Notes under the pieces: model-generated | The model's input: only the letters and a program-made list of their open reading frames with translations | Databases searched by the model: none | What the model was told of the DNA's origin: nothing | Program-made: the position numbers and the translations under genes | Shown: positions 36,944 through 45,468 of the stretch, piece by piece | Numbering within the stretch: the stretch's first letter is position 1 | Layout: each line of letters begins with the position of its first letter | Origin: Zhouia spongiae | GTDB taxonomy: Bacteria; Bacteroidota; Bacteroidia; Flavobacteriales; Flavobacteriaceae | DNA length: 64,000 nt | Direction of reading: 5' to 3' | NCBI RefSeq assembly: GCF_022760175.1 | Contig: NZ_CP094326.1 | Coordinates: 1,054,001-1,118,000, forward strand

Positions 36944-37458
36944 CAATTTTTCAGTTTAATTCCGTTTGTAGTAAAAGACAAACCCTGCTGCCCTTTTGTA
37001 GATATCATCACCGCTTCAAAAAAGGGATCATTCACCCTTATATTTTCAGTAGCCCATTCAAAAATAAAATTACCTCCGACCCCTCCAAGGTTATCGGCTT
37101 CATCTATGATGATCTCTACAGTTTCTAAAGGCTTCAGGGAAATAGGTTTTTCAAAATACGATCTAATACGTTTACCATGGGTATCGAAGTAATCTGCCCG
37201 GGTAATATACACGACATCATCGGTATTTATATTTCTCATACTGACGGTTACAGTCAAAAAAGTAGTCTGGGATTCAGAAAAACTATAGATCTCAGAATAG
37301 ACCGGCAAATATGTTACCCCTGTTAGAAGACTGTCTTTGTCACTCAACCGTACACTCCGCTTTTCCCAGTTTTCTGAACTCACAGAACTTATAGGACGTT
37401 CTTCATTACATGCCGTCAAAACAAAAAGAACGCTTATAATAAACAAACTATATTTCAT
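36943..37458 (-). CDS. DUF3124 lipoprotein
   Basis: A 171-residue lipoprotein with C17 in LFVLTAC. DUF3124 features include TYLPVYSEIYSFSESQTTFLTVTVSMRNINTDDVVYITRADYFDTHGKRIR and the Pro/Leu-rich KPISLKPLETVEIIIDEAD. Function unknown. It is translationally coupled to marC through a TGATG junction. Confidence 0.85.
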   Translation of the reverse strand: MKYSLFIISVLFVLTACNEERPISSVSSENWEKRSVRLSDKDSLLTGVTYLPVYSEIYSFSESQTTFLTVTVSMRNINTDDVVYITRADYFDTHGKRIRSYFEKPISLKPLETVEIIIDEADNLGGVGGNFIFEWATENIRVNDPFFEAVMISTKGQQGLSFTTNGIKLKN

Positions 37459-37500
37459 AAATTATGATACTTGAACAATAAAGATATAAAATTAGGCCAT

Positions 37501-38235
37501 TTATCCGGCCAGCTCTTGATGAATAACATCCCAACACTTTTTCTTTACAGCATTCTTATCTGCTGCAGTCAACCCGTCTGTTTCGATAAAACCCAACTTT
37601 TTAACACGCATGCTTCCCATACTTCCTTTAAAGAACTCATATGGGAATCGCTTCTTATTGTCATAAAACACTATTGGCACGATCGGAATCTGATGTTGTA
37701 TTGCCAGTCTAAAGGCCCCGTCTTTAAAATTGTCCAGCAAAACATCCTCGTCCGGCACCCCTCCTTCCGGAAAAATACAAATACTTAATCCTTGATGTAA
37801 TCTTTTTTGAGCTCTTTTGTAAACTGCCGACCTGCTCCCGGCACTATTTCTATCTACCATGATACATACCCTTTTGTAAAAAAAGCCAAAAACAGGGATT
37901 TTCACCAATTCTTTCTTCCCTACAAACACAAAAGGATTCGGAGATGCTTTTAACATAAGCATTATATCCGTCATACTCGTATGGTTTGCAGTTAACATAT
38001 AACTCTTTCCCTTTTCCATTTTTTGCAAACGATCGATCCGGGGTATGAACCCCATTCCATACAGGATGATATTCGCCCATATATTTCTGGCCACCCAGAA
38101 AAACTGCGGGTATAACTTATCTGACGAAGATAGTACCAGCAGTACAGGAAACATAATAACAATCGGAACAGCAACCAGCACATAAAACCATATGCGCCAT
38201 AATATGACCAGAAATTTTCTTAGCAGTATAATCAT
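37501..38235 (-). CDS. plsC: 1-acyl-sn-glycerol-3-phosphate acyltransferase (PlsC family)
   Basis: A 244-residue membrane-associated acyltransferase that makes phosphatidic acid from lysophosphatidate. N-terminal hydrophobic segments are at 1-40. The catalytic NHxxxxD is NHTSMTD with H85 and D90, and the acceptor-binding motif is FPEGGVPDED. The open frame runs to 38253, but the ATG at 38235 (MIILLRKFLVILW) is more likely. It diverges from trpS. Confidence 0.9.
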   Translation of the reverse strand: MIILLRKFLVILWRIWFYVLVAVPIVIMFPVLLVLSSSDKLYPQFFWVARNIWANIILYGMGFIPRIDRLQKMEKGKSYMLTANHTSMTDIMLMLKASPNPFVFVGKKELVKIPVFGFFYKRVCIMVDRNSAGSRSAVYKRAQKRLHQGLSICIFPEGGVPDEDVLLDNFKDGAFRLAIQHQIPIVPIVFYDNKKRFPYEFFKGSMGSMRVKKLGFIETDGLTAADKNAVKKKCWDVIHQELAG

Positions 38236-38262
38236 GAACCCAAAAATACACAATTTGTCAGG

Positions 38263-38289
38263 TTGTTTAGCACAAACCCTTTACCTTTG
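38263..38289 (+). promoter_or_regulatory. Promoter of trpS
   Basis: TACCTTTG at 38282-38289 is an exact -7 element. A TTG lies at 38263-38265 (16-base spacing) and another at 38255-38257 (24-base spacing). The ATG follows 22 bases after the -7 box. Confidence 0.6.
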
Positions 38290-38311
38290 TGCTTCGTTGA
38301 AAATTTAAAAG

Positions 38312-39283
38312 ATGGCGAGAATACTAACAGGAATTCAAAGTACCGGCACCCCGCATTTGGGGAATATATTGGGAGCAATTTTGCCGGCTATCGAAATGGC
38401 TCAGCAAAAAGAAAATGATTCATTTCTCTTTATAGCGAATATGCATTCGCTTACGCAAATCAAAGATGCCGAAACATTACGTAACAACACATATGCCGTG
38501 GCTGCTACCTGGTTAGCATGCGGGCTAGATATCGACAGGGTTGTTTTTTATCGTCAGAGTGATGTTCCTCAAACGGCAGAGCTTACCTGGTACCTGAGCT
38601 GTTTTTTCCCTTTTCAGCGGTTAACACTTGCACACTCGTTTAAAGACAAGGCAGACAGGCTTGAAGATGTAAATGCCGGATTATTTACGTATCCGATGCT
38701 AATGGCTGCGGACATCCTATTATACGATGCTGATATTGTTCCGGTAGGAAAAGATCAGTTGCAACACCTGGAAATCACCCGTGATGTGGCTTCCCGGCTT
38801 CACAACAAGATGGGAAAAGAAATTTTTGTACTGCCGGAAGGGAAAGTCCGCGAAGAATCGATGTATATACCCGGTACTGATGGTCATAAAATGAGTAAAT
38901 CCAGAGGAAACCTCATCAATATCTTCCTGCCTGACAAAAAGTTACGAAAGCAGGTTATGGCAATTGAAACAGACAGCACACCGCTTGAAGAACCTAAAAA
39001 CCCTGATACCTGTAATGTATTTGCATTATACAAAATATTAGGATCATCTGAACAGGTCGAACAAATGAGAGCTCTCTATCTGGGAGGAAACTACGGTTAT
39101 GGTCATGCAAAACAAGCTTTGTTTGAATTGATCGTAGAAAGGTTTGCTGATGCCAGGGAGAAATTTAACTACTACATGGAAAACACCTCCGAAATTGACG
39201 AAGCTCTGGCCATCGGCGCCGAAAAAGCAGCTAAAGTAGCTGATAAAACACTTGAAAGAGTTCGTGAAACCCTCGGATACTAA
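38312..39283 (+). CDS. trpS: Tryptophan--tRNA ligase
   Basis: A 323-residue class Ic synthetase that charges tRNA-Trp. The HIGH-like motif is GTPHLGN near residues 11-17, and KMSKSRGN lies near residue 193. The LTYPMLMAADILLYDADIVPVGKDQLQHLE segment is characteristic, written here as FTYPMLMAADILLYD. The length is normal for bacterial TrpRS. It is monocistronic with its own promoter and terminator. Confidence 0.97.
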   Translation: MARILTGIQSTGTPHLGNILGAILPAIEMAQQKENDSFLFIANMHSLTQIKDAETLRNNTYAVAATWLACGLDIDRVVFYRQSDVPQTAELTWYLSCFFPFQRLTLAHSFKDKADRLEDVNAGLFTYPMLMAADILLYDADIVPVGKDQLQHLEITRDVASRLHNKMGKEIFVLPEGKVREESMYIPGTDGHKMSKSRGNLINIFLPDKKLRKQVMAIETDSTPLEEPKNPDTCNVFALYKILGSSEQVEQMRALYLGGNYGYGHAKQALFELIVERFADAREKFNYYMENTSEIDEALAIGAEKAAKVADKTLERVRETLGY

Positions 39284-39304
39284 ACCAGAACACATATATT
39301 ATAC

Positions 39305-39340
39305 AAAAAAGCCTGCTTAAATGTTTAAGCAGGCTTTTTT
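39305..39340. terminator. Bidirectional terminator after trpS
   Basis: Arms AAAAAAGCCTGCTTAAA (39305-39321) and TTTAAGCAGGCTTTTTT (39324-39340) are perfect reverse complements separated by 2 bases. It serves trpS and the convergent lipoprotein gene. Confidence 0.93.
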
Positions 39341-39361
39341 AGGACTAGTCAAGTATTATTT

Positions 39362-39781
39362 TTAGAAGTTTACAGTATAAGTTAAGCTTTCAGCCGTTCC
39401 TTCTTCTTCAATTGTAACTTGTTTTTCCGTTACTTGCTCACCATCTAAAGCGATATACAATGTAACGCTATAAGGTTCAAAAACGGATCCATCCGCACTG
39501 GTATCATCCGTAAAATTCAATGTCATTACTGTTTCAGATGCTATATTCTGATCTATATAAGCTTTAGAATAAGGCAAATGTTCATTGCTATACGACTGGT
39601 CTCCCGCAGAGATGCCCTTCCCTTCTATCGAGCAACTGATATCAGACACTCTGCTGTTGTCAGAAGAAATGACATTAAATGTAATATCTACATTTTCTAC
39701 GGCCCAGGATTCGCTGTTATCGTCAGAAGAACAAGCGAACATTACCATACTACAAATTAGCAGTGTTAAAATTCTTTTCAT
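39362..39781 (-). CDS. Hypothetical lipoprotein
   Basis: A 139-residue lipoprotein with C17 (MVMFAC) followed by SSDDNSES. The mature part is beta-rich and acidic, with one Cys (DISCSIEGKG). No family recognised. It is monocistronic between trpS and the S9 peptidase, ending at the shared terminator at 39305-39340. The typical signal peptide and the strand-specific spacing support a real gene. Confidence 0.78.
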   Translation of the reverse strand: MKRILTLLICSMVMFACSSDDNSESWAVENVDITFNVISSDNSRVSDISCSIEGKGISAGDQSYSNEHLPYSKAYIDQNIASETVMTLNFTDDTSADGSVFEPYSVTLYIALDGEQVTEKQVTIEEEGTAESLTYTVNF

Positions 39782-39839
39782 AATTTTTGGGGTTTAGAAT
39801 AATTGCTTTAAAGCATCAAATGTAAAAATAGTAAAAAGT

Positions 39840-42203
39840 TTATTCAGCGATCAAGGTCTCCTCAAACAGTTTATAGATCCGGCGGTACTCATCAGACCAG
39901 CTTGAGGCCTCTATAAACCCATGATCTTCCATCGGAAACACAGCCAGATCCCAATTTTCCTTTTTCAGCTCAATCAATCGCTGAGATAACCTTACCACGT
40001 CTTGAAATTGTACGTTGCGGTCTATCATGCCATGCAGCATCAGCAAATTTCCTTTTAGCCCTTCGGCAAAATAAATAGGAGAACTTCGCTTGTATGCTTC
40101 AGGGTCATCTACCGGAGTGTTTAAGATATTGGCTGTATAGCCATGGTTATAATGCGCCCAGTCTGTTACCGAACGTAAGGCGGCTCCACTTTTAAAAGTA
40201 TCAGCAGCAGTAAACATGGCCATGAGTGTCATAAAACCTCCGTAAGAGCCTCCATAAATACCCAGGCGATCTTTATCTATATCCTGCTCTTCTATTAAAT
40301 ATTTAGCACCATCAAGCTGGTCTTCCAGATCCTTGCCTCCCATATGACGATATATGGCTGTACGCCAATCGCGCCCATACCCTTCACTTGCCCTGTAATC
40401 GATAGCCAAAACAGTATAGCCGTTGTCTGCAAGGAAGTTGTGGAACATATACTCGCGATAATATGATGGCCACCAATAATGCACATTTTGTGTATAGCCG
40501 GCTCCGTGCACAAAAACAACGGCCGCTCCATTTTTCTTGTGAGCCTCAGGTTTATATAATGTAGCCGGTACTTTAACCCCATCTCTGGCCGTAAAATGAA
40601 TGATCTCGGAATCCATCCAGTCATAAGCTTTAAAATCATCGGTAGTAGAATTTGTCAGCTGAACCATTGAAGCCCCTGCCTTATTAGGCATTACATACAA
40701 CTCCCACGGTTTATTTGTATATGAATAACGTACTGCCAGCTGTTTTTCATCAGGAGAGACGGTTACTTCATGTCCTCCTTTTAAAGACGTGATCTGTATC
40801 AATTTGCCCCCTTTCACCGAAAGGTGATAAAAATGATGCTCATGAGGACTTACCTTATTGCTTGTTATATAAAAAGTTTTTTTATCTCCGGATAAGTTCA
40901 CGTCAAGGATTTCAAACTCCCCTTTTGTCAAGGCTTTTATTCTACCTGTATTGACATTTGCCAGATACAAATGTGAATAACCGGTTTTTTCCGACTGGAA
41001 CCATATATTCTGATCATCCAACCATCCTATTTCCGGCCTTGAAAACCATCCGACACCGGGACCGCCGATCCAGGCATCATCATGCTGCCTGTCGATTTGT
41101 TTTAAATCACCATTGGTAAGATCCAGAAGCATAATCCACCGATCTTTATAATCTGCAGAAGTTACGTTTACAACAGCTTTTCCGTCTTCAGAGAACACCG
41201 GTGACCCTACAGATACATTTCTGGGCTCTTCATAAACGTCTTTATATACAGATGGTTCTTCAGCGTATTCCTTCAGAAATGTAGGCTTATCAAAAACACC
41301 ATCTATACCGTCAGTTTTAATTTGGTAACTATCGCCCGATTCGAGGTTTAATATCCAGGTCTCTGAGGTCGGTTGCGGACTCCCCACTTTGCTTCTGGAA
41401 TACAGGTCCGTAGTATAACCGTTCTGTGTTACATAACTGGGTACAATCGTTCTTTTATCTTTCGGATAAGTGTACAGATGATAAACGACATAATTCAGGT
41501 CGGGTGAAATTCCTCCGATCCTCAATCTTTTATCCCCGATATAAACAGTCTCAGGCCGTTCAAATGCCATTTGTTCCCTTCTGTACTCTGTAGCAGCAGC
41601 TTCATCTTTTCGTTTCTGAAGAATTTCGAAATGTACTAATTGATCATCTTCCAGCCATTGATCCTGTTCATTCAAACCGGGTTCTTTTTTCCCGTTTCCG
41701 CTCTTGAAATCGGTAAGCTGGACAACAGCTCCTGTTTTTATATCCCATGTAAAAAGATTATTGTCTTTCTGATATACAATTGATCTTTGATCTCCTGAAA
41801 ACCGAGGATTCGATTCTACAGACAGGGTATTTGTTACACGTTTAGGTGAATATGTCGCTAAATCCATCAAGAACAGGTCTCCTCCTTTTTCATAGACCTT
41901 CCATTTGGAATCTTTTGAATAAACCCCGGCATTTGATCTTTGCTTTAGGTCTTTAAAAGAAAGTTTTCTGATCGCTTTTGACCTTACATTAACCCCGTAA
42001 GCAGAACGGATGGTATCGTTGTCAGGGTTCCAGCTAAAAAAAATATTCTTGCTGTCATCAGACCATCGTATCCCTGTAGGGAGGTACCCTACAAAATCTT
42101 CTCCTTTCATTATTCGATCTATGGAGAGTTGAGATTGGTTTTTATCTTGTCCGAAACAAGCAGCAGATACAAAAACAAAAAGGAGGAAAAAAAGACGTTT
42201 CAT
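39840..42203 (-). CDS. Secreted S9-family prolyl oligopeptidase/dipeptidyl peptidase
   Basis: A 787-residue peptidase with a signal peptide (MKRLFFLLFVFVSAACFGQ), so periplasmic or exported. The N-terminal half is a beta-propeller of the DPP-IV N type (WSDDSKNIFFSWNPD and similar blades). The C-terminal alpha/beta-hydrolase domain carries the triad S653 (YGGSYGGFM), D728 (HGMIDRNVQ) and H761 (MEDHGFI). It probably cleaves dipeptides or oligopeptides after Pro/Ala. It is a single gene with a 60-base spacer to the next lipoprotein gene. Confidence 0.93.
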   Translation of the reverse strand: MKRLFFLLFVFVSAACFGQDKNQSQLSIDRIMKGEDFVGYLPTGIRWSDDSKNIFFSWNPDNDTIRSAYGVNVRSKAIRKLSFKDLKQRSNAGVYSKDSKWKVYEKGGDLFLMDLATYSPKRVTNTLSVESNPRFSGDQRSIVYQKDNNLFTWDIKTGAVVQLTDFKSGNGKKEPGLNEQDQWLEDDQLVHFEILQKRKDEAAATEYRREQMAFERPETVYIGDKRLRIGGISPDLNYVVYHLYTYPKDKRTIVPSYVTQNGYTTDLYSRSKVGSPQPTSETWILNLESGDSYQIKTDGIDGVFDKPTFLKEYAEEPSVYKDVYEEPRNVSVGSPVFSEDGKAVVNVTSADYKDRWIMLLDLTNGDLKQIDRQHDDAWIGGPGVGWFSRPEIGWLDDQNIWFQSEKTGYSHLYLANVNTGRIKALTKGEFEILDVNLSGDKKTFYITSNKVSPHEHHFYHLSVKGGKLIQITSLKGGHEVTVSPDEKQLAVRYSYTNKPWELYVMPNKAGASMVQLTNSTTDDFKAYDWMDSEIIHFTARDGVKVPATLYKPEAHKKNGAAVVFVHGAGYTQNVHYWWPSYYREYMFHNFLADNGYTVLAIDYRASEGYGRDWRTAIYRHMGGKDLEDQLDGAKYLIEEQDIDKDRLGIYGGSYGGFMTLMAMFTAADTFKSGAALRSVTDWAHYNHGYTANILNTPVDDPEAYKRSSPIYFAEGLKGNLLMLHGMIDRNVQFQDVVRLSQRLIELKKENWDLAVFPMEDHGFIEASSWSDEYRRIYKLFEETLIAE

Positions 42204-42285
42204 ATTAAATTCTAAATAGGTTTGAAATAACGTTTTGGTCTGCCAATTTAAAAGATTTTACTTTAACCCCGAAATCCAATAAACG

Positions 42286-43389
42286 TTAAACTGCTTCAAA
42301 CAGCTTTCCCGGCAAAGGACGGACAACCCCTTTCATTTCCATTCCAAGCAGCGTTGAAGATAACACATGAACCGGCAAATCACAATTCAGGGCGATAACA
42401 TCCAGCAGTTGTTTTCCATTTTCTTCGAGATATTTATAGATGTGTTTTTCCGTATCATCGAGCTCTACAAAGAGTTGTTTCTGCACCACAGGTTCGGGCC
42501 TTTGTTCTATATCCCAGTTGAGGATATAAATTAAATCGGCCGCTGATGTCAACACATGGGCTTTTTGTTGTTTGATCAGGTTATTGCAACCAACACTGTA
42601 TTTGTCTGTAGTTCTGCCCGGCACGGCAAATACCTCACGATTGTATGACTGGGCAATATCGGCCGTTACCAGGCTACCGCCTCTTTCAGCCGATTCGATG
42701 ACGATCGTTGCTTCGGATACACCTGCTATAACACGGTTTCGTTTCAGAAAGTTGTTCCGTTCAGGCTTGCTTGTGCTCCAGAAATCAGTATAAAAGCCGC
42801 CATTTTGTTCTACCTGCGGCACATATCTTTTATGGGTTTTCGGATACACCTGATTGAGTCCGTGTGCCAGGCATCCAATGGTTTGAAGACCATGCCTGAT
42901 TGCTGCCTTCTGAGCACAAATATCGACCCCATACGCAAATCCGCTTACTATTGTTGGATTAAGCACAGCCAGGTCTTCGATCAATTTCTCGCAAAAGACC
43001 TTTCCATACATGGTCATCTGCCGTGTTCCTACGATACTGATTACCCGTTGCTGTTTTATCTTTATCGCCCCTGATGAAAACAATAGGATCGGAGCATCCA
43101 TACAATGTTTTAATTTCTGGGGATAAGTAGCGTCTGAATAATAATGACAATCGATGTGTTCTTTTTTAATGAATTGAAGTTCTTTCTCGGCAGCGGCCAT
43201 GTGCTTTAAATCTTTCAATTCATCGAGGGCATTTTTTCTTATGCCTCCCAGCTTTAATAAATGACCGGGCCTGTCTTTAAAAACAGCTTCGGCACTGCCA
43301 CATTGCTGAATAAGTCTTTTGGCAGTAATATCGCCTATCCCCGCACAATGCTGCAAAGCCAGAACATATATTAAAGAATCATCGTTCAA
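42286..43389 (-). CDS. dprA: DNA-processing protein DprA
   Basis: A 367-residue protein. An N-terminal SAM/HhH-like region (QHCAGIGDITAKRLIQQCG) is followed by the Rossmann-like DprA domain from about 110 to 290 (VISIVGTRQMTMYGK, TIVSGFAYGVDICAQKAA, GCLAHGLNQVYPKTHK, ESAERGGSLVTADIAQSYNREVFAVPG). A C-terminal winged-helix DML1-like domain completes it. DprA loads RecA on incoming single-stranded DNA during transformation. No other competence gene is nearby. Confidence 0.95.
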   Translation of the reverse strand: MNDDSLIYVLALQHCAGIGDITAKRLIQQCGSAEAVFKDRPGHLLKLGGIRKNALDELKDLKHMAAAEKELQFIKKEHIDCHYYSDATYPQKLKHCMDAPILLFSSGAIKIKQQRVISIVGTRQMTMYGKVFCEKLIEDLAVLNPTIVSGFAYGVDICAQKAAIRHGLQTIGCLAHGLNQVYPKTHKRYVPQVEQNGGFYTDFWSTSKPERNNFLKRNRVIAGVSEATIVIESAERGGSLVTADIAQSYNREVFAVPGRTTDKYSVGCNNLIKQQKAHVLTSAADLIYILNWDIEQRPEPVVQKQLFVELDDTEKHIYKYLEENGKQLLDVIALNCDLPVHVLSSTLLGMEMKGVVRPLPGKLFEAV

Positions 43390-43589
43390 TATATAAGAAT
43401 TTTCATCGTTAAAAATAAATAAAATATTTAAGAAATAGCTCCGTTAGCAAAAACATCTGATCATTTGATTTTTTAAAAGGTGAAAAAAATGTTTTTATAA
43501 CTTATTGGCGTACAACTGTAAAATATACCCCTTGTGAAAACTGTTAATAAAATGTTTGATAACTATCTTCCCCGTAAATCTTTTTTTAC

Positions 43590-43597
43590 AATCTTTG
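43590..43597 (+). promoter_or_regulatory. Near-consensus -7 element of the HU/SPOR gene
   Basis: AATCTTTG differs from TAnnTTTG in the first base. It ends only 4 bases before the ATG at 43602, the same spacing as at thiL, so a leaderless transcript is possible. No TTG at the expected distance. Confidence 0.35.
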
Positions 43598-43601
43598 TTT
43601 T

Positions 43602-44537
43602 ATGAGATTAGAAAAATATATCAGCGATTTATTATACAGGTACCAATGTATTACTGTGCCTGGCTTTGGTTCTTTCCTAACACAAAACCAGCCTGCCGCA
43701 GTAGATACTCATACAAATACTTTCTATCCGCCTACCAAGCTGCTGTCATTTAATGCACAGCTTAAATCTAATGACGGGTTATTAACAAAATATGTCTCGG
43801 AGGTTGAACATATTTCATATGAAGAAGCCGCCAAACAGCTTGAGGAAGTTGTTATACGCTGGAAAAAATCACTTGAAAACAAAGAAAAAATCAATCTCAA
43901 AAACATAGGCGATCTCTCTTTTTCTGAAGACGGGAAATTTATATTCGACCCTGTTAATGAGGTTAACTATCTTACCTCATCCTTTGGCTTGTCGTCATTA
44001 GTTACTCCAAGCATCACCAGAGAAATATTCAAACAAGAAGTAGAAGAACTCGAAGCGCAAACTCCGATTTTATTTACTCCCGAACGAAGAGCCCGAAGAT
44101 CATACCTGAAATATGCTGCTCTATTCTTACTGGCAATATCTGCAGGGACCATAGGGTACCAATTGATGAACAATCAGCAGGTTAAAAACTACCAGGTCGT
44201 AGCACAGGAAGCTCAAGAGCAAGTTCAAAAAAACATACAGGAGGCTACTTTTTTTAATACCACTCCGATCGAAATGCCTTCGATTACACTCGATTTGGTT
44301 AAAGAGCCGTTAAAATACCATATAGTAGCAGGCGCATTCAGAGTTGAAGAAAATGCAGACAAAAGGATTGTGCAATTACAAGACAAAGGCTACAAAGCAG
44401 AAAAAATTGGCGTAAACAGATACGGTTTACATCAGGTAGCTTATGCCAGCTTTGCAGATGTCGATGATGCATTGAACTTTTTAAGAAAAATCAAAACCAA
44501 AGAGTCATCAGAAGCATGGCTGTTGGTCTCAGAATAA
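43602..44537 (+). CDS. HU-CCDC81-type and SPOR domain protein
   Basis: A 311-residue protein. The N-terminal region (about 1-140) resembles the CCDC81-like HU domain of Bacteroidota (YISDLLYRYQCITVPGFGSFLTQNQPA). One membrane helix follows near 165-190 (YLKYAALFLLAISAGTIGYQL). The periplasmic C-terminus (about 232-310) is a SPOR domain (YHIVAGAFRVEENADKRIVQL), which binds denuded septal peptidoglycan. The protein is likely a cell-division or septum component; the DNA-binding ability of the HU part is untested. Confidence 0.9.
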   Translation: MRLEKYISDLLYRYQCITVPGFGSFLTQNQPAAVDTHTNTFYPPTKLLSFNAQLKSNDGLLTKYVSEVEHISYEEAAKQLEEVVIRWKKSLENKEKINLKNIGDLSFSEDGKFIFDPVNEVNYLTSSFGLSSLVTPSITREIFKQEVEELEAQTPILFTPERRARRSYLKYAALFLLAISAGTIGYQLMNNQQVKNYQVVAQEAQEQVQKNIQEATFFNTTPIEMPSITLDLVKEPLKYHIVAGAFRVEENADKRIVQLQDKGYKAEKIGVNRYGLHQVAYASFADVDDALNFLRKIKTKESSEAWLLVSE

Positions 44538-44552
44538 TTTTTTCTACAGGAG

Positions 44553-44586
44553 AAAAACCTTCGCATGTGCTTGCGAAGGTTTTTTA
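44553..44586 (+). terminator. Rho-independent terminator after the HU/SPOR gene
   Basis: AAAAACCTTCGCA (44553-44565) pairs with TGCGAAGGTTTTT (44572-44584) around a 6-base loop, followed by more T. It ends the SPOR gene transcript. Confidence 0.92.
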
Positions 44587-44721
44587 TTAAATTTCTTGCC
44601 AATTTTACGGCATTTATAATTACCCGTTGCTTTTCTCATTGGTTCTGCCATTCAAATCGTACGAATTCTTCATTTTTAACGGGTTGCCACAAATTCTTTT
44701 TTCGCTTAAGTAAACAGCCCT

Positions 44722-44729
44722 TATCTTTG
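44722..44729 (+). promoter_or_regulatory. Promoter -7 element of the acyl-CoA thioesterase gene
   Basis: TATCTTTG is an exact TAnnTTTG match, 16 bases before the ATG at 44746. The -33 region is T-rich (TTTTTTCGC) without a clear TTG. Confidence 0.5.
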
Positions 44730-44745
44730 TTAAAAACATTACGCC

Positions 44746-45261
44746 ATGGACGCAAAGACGCCTAGTGAATCGAGAACCACAATGACTGATCTGGTTTTAC
44801 CCAGTGAAACCAATCCCTTAAACAATCTTTTCGGCGGGGAATTACTAGCCAGAATGGACCGGGCGGCAAGTATTGCTGCGCGCAGACACAGCAGACGTAT
44901 AACCGTTACGGCTTCAGTGAATCACGTTGCTTTTAACCGGGCTGTACCTTTAGGAAGTGTCGTTACGGTAGAAGCAGCCGTTTCCAGGGCCTTTAAAAGC
45001 TCTATGGAAATCTACATAGATGTGTGGATAGAGGACAGGGAGAGTGGCAGCCGAACCAAGGCCAACGAAGCTATTTATACTTTTGTTGCTGTTGATGAAA
45101 CGGGAAGACCCGTTGCAGTACCTCCGTTAAAACCTGAAACTGAACTTGAACACCAACGCTTTGACGCTGCGCTCCGCAGAAAACAATTAAGCCTGGTACT
45201 GGCAGGAAAAATGAAACCAAATGATGCTACCGAATTAAAGGCACTGTTTACAGATAATTAA
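44746..45261 (+). CDS. Acyl-CoA thioesterase (hotdog fold, YciA/BFIT-like)
   Basis: A 171-residue hotdog-fold thioesterase. Family features are NPLNNLFGGELLARMDRAASIAARRHS with the catalytic-region GG-x-L-x-x-x-D, then VNHVAFNRAVPLGSVVTVEAAV and EAIYTFVAVDETGRPVAVPPL. It hydrolyses acyl-CoA to free acid and CoA in the cytosol; chain-length preference is unknown. Its TAA stop (45259-45261) overlaps the left end of a MITE-like element. Confidence 0.92.
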   Translation: MDAKTPSESRTTMTDLVLPSETNPLNNLFGGELLARMDRAASIAARRHSRRITVTASVNHVAFNRAVPLGSVVTVEAAVSRAFKSSMEIYIDVWIEDRESGSRTKANEAIYTFVAVDETGRPVAVPPLKPETELEHQRFDAALRRKQLSLVLAGKMKPNDATELKALFTDN

Positions 45262-45468
45262 AGAGCCTGTCTAAAAAGAGATAAGCGTTGTCAGTTCGGG
45301 CATTGCTGAAATGAAAGTATATTTTTATTGAAAATACACAGCATCGTTATCGGGAACCAACAGCAATTGACGATCAACAGTTTTCGACTTTAGTTTATCC
45401 TGAGCTATATAGCCGAAGGGTTCAAAACCTGGCATCCGGTTTAAAAACACCTTTTTAGACGGCCTCTT
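45261..45468. mobile_element. MITE-like element with terminal inverted repeats
   Basis: The left end AAGAGCCTGTCTAAAAAG (45261-45278) and right end CTTTTTAGACGGCCTCTT (45451-45468) are inverted repeats with 16 of 18 bases paired. The 208-base unit is flanked by TTA on both sides (45258-45260 and 45469-45471), as a 3-bp target duplication would be. It encodes no protein. Its ends resemble those of IS elements that begin G-x-CTGTCTAAAAAG. It lies exactly between two convergent stop codons and its pairing ends could also terminate transcription. Confidence 0.6.
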